DNA from: Gammaproteobacteria bacterium
GTDB taxonomy: Bacteria > Pseudomonadota > Gammaproteobacteria > Pseudomonadales > Halomonadaceae
Assembly: GCA_023485185.1 (NCBI GenBank)
Contig: JAMCZP010000301.1
Location: 1 to 7,107, forward strand
Direction: 5' to 3'
DNA length: 7,107 nt
A model generated the notes under the pieces. It was not told the origin of the DNA and searched no databases. It saw nothing but the letters and a program-made list of their open reading frames with translations. Position 1 is the stretch's first letter, and every line of letters starts with the position of its first letter. The position numbers and the translations under genes were made by a program. Of the stretch, positions 7,036 through 7,107 are shown one piece after another.

Positions 7036-7107
7036 TGGACATAAACGAGGATGAGCGCGGCCTGCAGCTGATCATCCAAGGCATTGACAGCCGAGAGAGC
7101 GCAAATC
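6030..7107 (-). CDS. C-terminal region of a large nSTAND3-like NTPase (5' end outside window)
   Basis: The minus frame is open from the right edge to TAA at 6032-6030, giving 358 visible residues. The TTG at 7079 is unlikely to be the start, since the frame continues upstream (ICALSAVNA) into the same helical pattern. Features, numbered from the first visible codon: a helical segment ALDDQLQAALILVYVHQAG (9-27); a winged-helix-like stretch ending in KWTFAHPTISDAL (70-82); RG at 98-99; SSFTCEG (107-113); RNWMLFHFLSYRS (144-156); then predicted alpha-helical sequence and a highly charged tail. The 'W.F.HPTI.DA', 'RG' and 'CE/G' segments in this order match my recollection of the region following the nucleotide-binding module of nSTAND3 (STAND superfamily) proteins, which often carry nuclease effectors and sit in defence regions. 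Walker motifs and effector would lie beyond the window. Codon use, rich in TCG, GTC, GAC, GCG and ATC, differs from the genes to the left. Confidence 0.6.
   Translation of the reverse strand, partial: ICALSAVNALDDQLQAALILVYVHQAGFDPSNHEAPAAQAVAEMTGYTLTKIQDCFTELKGSFLKLSGSKWTFAHPTISDALTEILRQKPHMMAALIRGATTDTILSSFTCEGSLLIRDALVIPMSLDDTLVARLGRTPDELHRNWMLFHFLSYRSSEAVFVKAVEQFPNLLRRSCWHSDLASNDPQIAAYARAHHLSVLPDDLRSEVADKLESAVANSLDVSFFDEPQVLALIPPLRLIGVGLALRTTVLPSLEERIDEIAAEADLDEESDSHFKKLLDLLDCIEAIGVDTDAAILIDDARDHVARSVEALEERKREQDEVSEDEADWAHIVTQEKDEASPPAPVVTQRSVFDDVDK

Noticed and set aside
7077..7079. TTG at 7079 as the start of the nSTAND3-like gene
   Set aside because: The frame stays open to the window edge, no ribosome site is visible, and the first residues continue a helical domain, so the gene is cut by the edge.
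1..7107. CRISPR array, rRNA or complete insertion sequence
   Set aside because: No regularly spaced repeats, no rRNA-like sequence and no transposase frame were found.

Overview
The window reads as a piece of a gammaproteobacterial chromosome. The two signalling proteins and NadE look like those of Halomonas-type bacteria. That assignment is inferred from protein style (LGAEP-type HAMP entry, 4-helix-bundle MCP, membrane GGDEF-EAL hybrid) and moderate GC, not from a database match. The last ~1.6 kb differ in codon use and content, and probably belong to an acquired accessory segment.

Layout: (1) positions 1-1350, plus strand, the C-terminal ~449 residues of a glutamine-dependent NAD+ synthetase (nadE), with its start off the left edge. 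(2) 1376-3532, minus strand, an intact 718-residue membrane protein with a GGDEF and an EAL domain. It converges on nadE with only 25 bp between the stops. (3) 3623-5326, minus strand, an intact 567-residue methyl-accepting chemotaxis protein ending in a WxxF-type tether. It lies 90 bp upstream of the GGDEF-EAL gene in the same direction. (4) 5327-5500, a strongly AT-rich intergenic stretch, the likely promoter of the MCP gene, with 11-bp tandem repeats. (5) 5501-5708, GC-richer DNA with no convincing gene, holding inverted repeats and probably a junction. (6) 5709-5975, minus strand, a small unassigned ORF with a GFDYQ motif. (7) 6030-7107, minus strand, the C-terminal 358 residues of a large protein whose start is off the right edge. 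It resembles the C-terminal region of nSTAND3-type NTPases (STAND superfamily, often linked to antiphage defence).

The MCP and GGDEF-EAL genes may form a two-gene signalling unit that couples an extracytoplasmic cue to flagellar control and to cyclic-di-GMP turnover. nadE is housekeeping and independent. The right-hand segment is the part most likely to hold something unusual. It carries a probable defence-type NTPase followed by a short, possibly truncated gene, next to a compositional boundary. The nucleotide-binding core and any effector domain of the NTPase are outside the window, so the system cannot be fully described here.
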